Source: Spongilla lacustris (Eukaryota > Porifera > Demospongiae > Spongillida > Spongillidae). Taken from it: a stretch of DNA of 64,000 nucleotides. Positions 60,801 through 64,000 of this stretch are shown here, piece after piece (within the stretch, counting starts at the first letter, position 1; every line of letters begins with the position of its first letter). Under the pieces are notes generated by a model that did not search any database, was not told where the DNA came from, and saw only the letters and a program-made list of their open reading frames with translations. Made by a program: the position numbers and the translations under genes. Location: assembly GCA_949361645.1 (NCBI GenBank), contig OX442430.1, positions 714,403 through 778,402 of the forward strand, written 5' to 3'.

Positions 60801-62303
60801 ATGTCACCACAACAGACTCTATGCACGGTGTAAATAGTGACACTGGTACACTGGGTACATGTCACCACAACAGACTCTGTGACCAGTGTAAATAGTGACA
60901 CTGGTACACTGGGTACATGTCACCACAACAGACTGTGCACGGTGTAAATAGTGACACTGGTACACTGGGTACATGTCACCACAACAGACTCTGTGCATGG
61001 TGTAAATAGTGACACTGGTACACTGGGTACATGTCACCACAACAGACTCTGTGCACGGTGTAAATAGTGACACTGGTACACTGGTACACTGGGTACATGT
61101 CACCACAACAGACTCTGTGCACAGTGTAAATAGTGACACTGGTACACTGGTACACTGGGTACATGTCACCACAACAGACTCTATGCACGGTGTAAATAGT
61201 GACACTGGTACACTGGTACACTAGGTACATGTCACCACAACAGACTCTGTGCACGGTGTAAATAGTGACACTGGTACACTGGGTACATGTCACCACAACA
61301 GACTCTGTGCACGATGTAAATAGTGACACTGGTACACTGGTACACTCGGTACATGTCACCACAACAGACTCTGTGCACAGTGTAAATAGTGACACTGGTA
61401 CACTGGTACACTAGGTACATGTCACCACAACAGACTCTGTGCACGGTGTAAATAGTGACACTGGTACACTGGGTACATGTACATGTACATGTCACCACAA
61501 CAGACTCTGTGCATGGTGTAAATAGTGACACTGGTACACTGGGTACATGTCACCACAACAGACTCTGTGCACGGTGTAAATAGTGACACTGGTACACTGG
61601 GTACATGTCACCACAACAGACTGTGTGCAGGGTGTAAATAGTGACACTGGTACACTTTTACACTGGGTACATGTCACCACAACAGACTCTGTGCACGGTG
61701 TAAATAGTGACACTGGTACACTGGGTACATGTCACCACAACAGACTCTATGCACGGTGTAAATAGTGACACTGGTACACTGGGTACATGTCACCACAACA
61801 GATTCTGTGCACGGTGTAAATAGTGACACTGGTACACTGGGTACATGTCACCACAACAGACTGTGTGCAGGATGTAAATAGTGACACTGGTACACTTTTA
61901 CACTGGGTACATGTCACCACAACAGACTCTGTGCACGGTGTAAATAGTGACACTGGTACACTGGGTACATGTCACCACAACAGACTCTGTGCACGGTGTA
62001 AATAGTGACACTGGTACACTGCAGCGTACATGTCACCACAACAGACTCTGTGCACAGTGTAAATAGTGACACTGGTACACTGGGTACATGTCACCACAAC
62101 AGACTCTGTGCACGGTGTAAATAGTGACACTGGTACACTGCAGCGTACATGTCACCACAACAGACTCTATGCACGGTGTAAATAGTGACACTGGTACACT
62201 GGGTACATGTCACCACAACAGACTCTGTGCACAGTGTAAATAGTGACACTGGTACACTGGGACTCTGTGCACGGTGTAAATAGTGACACTGGTACACTGG
62301 TGT
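57862..62303 (-). repeat. 58-bp satellite array, right arm (inverted)
   Basis: About 75 units of the same 58-bp satellite as the left arm, in opposite orientation. The inner third (57862-58900) is very homogeneous 58-bp units. The outer part shows 548-bp higher-order duplication (59188 against 59736), 230-bp duplication near 60590-60820, and units with TTTTACACTG or GCAGCG insertions. Confidence 0.97.
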
Positions 62304-62426
62304 ACATGTGTGTGGTGACACCAATTTTTGAACATGGTGATGATGTAACAGATATAGAAACACAGAGCACCTCACCATGTGTGATGAACATGGATCCAGG
62401 AGGAGGAGGTCCCTTTAGATTGCTAG

Positions 62427-64000
62427 TCATGTACCATTGTGGGTGTGCTTAATGTGAGTATGCAATGCAGTTTGAGTGCCATATTTCAAGGGACACTGGG
62501 AACAGGAAAACTTTCTATCAATTTCAGATTTTTTCCTACGCCTGCGCTTGCAGGGTGGACCCTGGCTTCCTTCGTCAACACTGGCATTGTCCGCCTTAGT
62601 GACATCACGGTGTTCATCACCTGGAACAGCAGGCTGCTTGTGAGCTGTGTTCTTTTTGTGCAGGGACAGGGCTGAGCTACTGGCATACTTATTGCCACAT
62701 ACAGTGCACTGGAAGGCAAGGATTAGTTCAGACCTGGATCTGCGTTTCCTCCTGCCAGAAACACAGCTATTGCCTTCGTCTTGCATATCACTGTGAGTGT
62801 CATCTGCAGACTCCTGGCCCTCAACAGTAGGTGGGTCAGGAATGGCATTAGAAGGACCTGGTTGGTCACTGTCTGGAACTCCAGGTGTTTCGGAAGAGTT
62901 GATAGCAGTGCCTGGTGTAGGCTTTGGACATACCCTGTCCCTCTTCTTTGGGTCACGAATGTATTCCCTCACCTTCTCATACAGGTACAGTGACCGCATC
63001 AGGGACAATCCATTGGGGCTAATAACAGGTGGCATCACTTGGTTCTGATAAGCCTCCTGTATGTCCTTTATGGCCACTCCAGCCCTCAGCATGGTTACCT
63101 CGGTGGGGTTTGTGTCCGATGGCAAGGTCTTCATTTTCATGACACCAGGGTGTTCTCGGTCAAACTCAAATGTATGGTAGCGGCCAAAGCCAACCAGAGG
63201 CCCAAACCACTGGCCCAAGAAGGCATTCCAGTCATGGTACTGCCAGTCCTGGTACAGTTGTGGCACACAAGTGACGTTCTGGCCACACTGCCGGACACAG
63301 TCAGCTAGGTCATCCATATCATCTACATGGTCCTGTCTTCGGTAGTACTTCTTGAACAGGCCAAAGTAGGAATCGGGTCGAAACTTTGTGTGCCCAGGTA
63401 GCATGAAGTTCAGCTGGATGGTGTCATGTTGTCCAGTGATCACCCGCCAGGCCAGGTACCACATCATGGTGGTGTTCTTGTTCTGGCCCACACAGTTGTC
63501 GGCCTGAAGTGTTACACGCCTCTCTCCCAGTCCATGTAGGTGGAAGAATGCATGCACCAGGCTGACCACCACCACAGCACCCTTGCCGGCCTGCTCAGCC
63601 TCATCAATTAGGAAGAACACCTGGCGGCACAGCGGCTCACAACACACACCAAACACCTGGACCTTGCGAGGTGTCCTGAAATAAAAAGTGCCCCTTTGTT
63701 GTGAGCTGTAGGGCAGTGACACCTGCTGGCAGTAGTCAAAGGAGTACTGCATCTGCATGTCCAGGTGCAGGGCTTGTGAGGTGAAGGGAACCATCAGGGC
63801 CCTGGATTCCAAGTGACCCAGGATCTGGTCACGCTCCTTCTGTCTCTTCCTTCCCCATTCCTTCTCAGCCTCCTCAATGTTTGCATTGTAGGCGTCACGA
63901 AATGCCTTGGCCTTAATGAGGTGCTGGTTGTAATTGACATTTATTGTTTTGCGCTGCTCATCAGAAAGGCTGTGCCTCAAAGTGACCAACATCTGATCAC
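62427..64000 (-). CDS. DUF7869 protein with C-terminal C2H2 fingers (5'-partial)
   Basis: An open frame of over 520 residues runs to the window edge without a stop, so the N-terminus lies beyond; the left copy suggests the protein begins MAKSDDELVV. It has an N-terminal charged helical region (EKEWGRKRQKERDQILGHL), then the DUF7869-type core with the hallmark LQADNCVGQNKNTTMMWYLA, followed by LPGHTKFRPDSYFGLFKKYY and VYDW-like YHDWNAFLGQW. A disordered Pro/Ser-rich linker leads to two C2H2 fingers (CTVCGNKYASSSALSLH; CSQCPLKYGTQTALHTH) flanked by Arg/Lys clusters that look like nuclear localisation signals. This family is highly multiplied in sponges and cnidarians. An RNase-H-like nuclease or transposase role is suspected from the conserved Asp and the multicopy habit, not shown. 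A satellite array begins about 120 bp downstream of its stop. Confidence 0.8.
   Translation of the reverse strand, partial: DQMLVTLRHSLSDEQRKTINVNYNQHLIKAKAFRDAYNANIEEAEKEWGRKRQKERDQILGHLESRALMVPFTSQALHLDMQMQYSFDYCQQVSLPYSSQQRGTFYFRTPRKVQVFGVCCEPLCRQVFFLIDEAEQAGKGAVVVVSLVHAFFHLHGLGERRVTLQADNCVGQNKNTTMMWYLAWRVITGQHDTIQLNFMLPGHTKFRPDSYFGLFKKYYRRQDHVDDMDDLADCVRQCGQNVTCVPQLYQDWQYHDWNAFLGQWFGPLVGFGRYHTFEFDREHPGVMKMKTLPSDTNPTEVTMLRAGVAIKDIQEAYQNQVMPPVISPNGLSLMRSLYLYEKVREYIRDPKKRDRVCPKPTPGTAINSSETPGVPDSDQPGPSNAIPDPPTVEGQESADDTHSDMQDEGNSCVSGRRKRRSRSELILAFQCTVCGNKYASSSALSLHKKNTAHKQPAVPGDEHRDVTKADNASVDEGSQGPPCKRRRRKKSEIDRKFSCSQCPLKYGTQTALHTHIKHTHNGT

Overview
The window is animal (metazoan) nuclear DNA. 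Genes are split by many short GT-AG introns, and the protein families are metazoan: a CABIT+SAM adaptor of the GAREM type, Mind-bomb-type REP plus ankyrin repeats, and two kinase-like genes. The intergenic and intronic DNA is full of microsatellites, minisatellites and transposon relics, and the palindrome TACATGTA is very frequent. Together with the kinase/ankyrin content and several host genes only hundreds of bases to about 1 kb apart, this fits a marine invertebrate, most likely a demosponge. The organism is an inference; no rRNA or mitochondrial marker is present.

Layout. 1-8.0 kb: gene-poor DNA with foldback repeats, a hAT-like miniature element nested in an older repeat, and one doubtful Asp-rich coding frame. 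8.04-22.03 kb (+): a six-exon GAREM-like gene (CABIT then SAM) of 778 predicted residues, with a TATA/initiator promoter. Its last intron (7.9 kb) carries several minisatellites and a broken transposon with a RAG1-N-terminus-like RING gene (17.15-20.60 kb). 23.05-25.22 kb (-): a protein kinase fused to a TOMM34/SPAG1-like TPR co-chaperone domain, four exons, 516 residues. 25.77-27.32 kb (-): a small pseudokinase of about 287 residues. 27.56-46.40 kb (-): a gene of about 16 exons with two Mind-bomb REP modules and ankyrin repeats, whose introns hold non-LTR and Ty3/Gypsy relics, mostly antisense to it.

47.08-64.00 kb is one large inverted repeat. Each arm is a DUF7869/C2H2 gene followed by a 58-bp satellite array (about 5.9 kb left, 4.4 kb right) and a shared flank with a short hairpin. 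The arms enclose a 3.4-kb unique centre that contains two divergently transcribed, spliced, previously unrecognised small genes. The left gene copy is internally deleted. The right copy is an intact reading frame running off the window edge.

How the genes might work together: the kinase-TPR, pseudokinase and REP/ankyrin genes lie head-to-tail on the minus strand and all look like intracellular signalling components. Exon phases argue that they are separate genes, not one fusion. The strongest candidates for something undescribed are the satellite-armed palindrome with its central gene pair, the RAG1-N-terminus-like transposon relic, and the kinase-TPR fusion.
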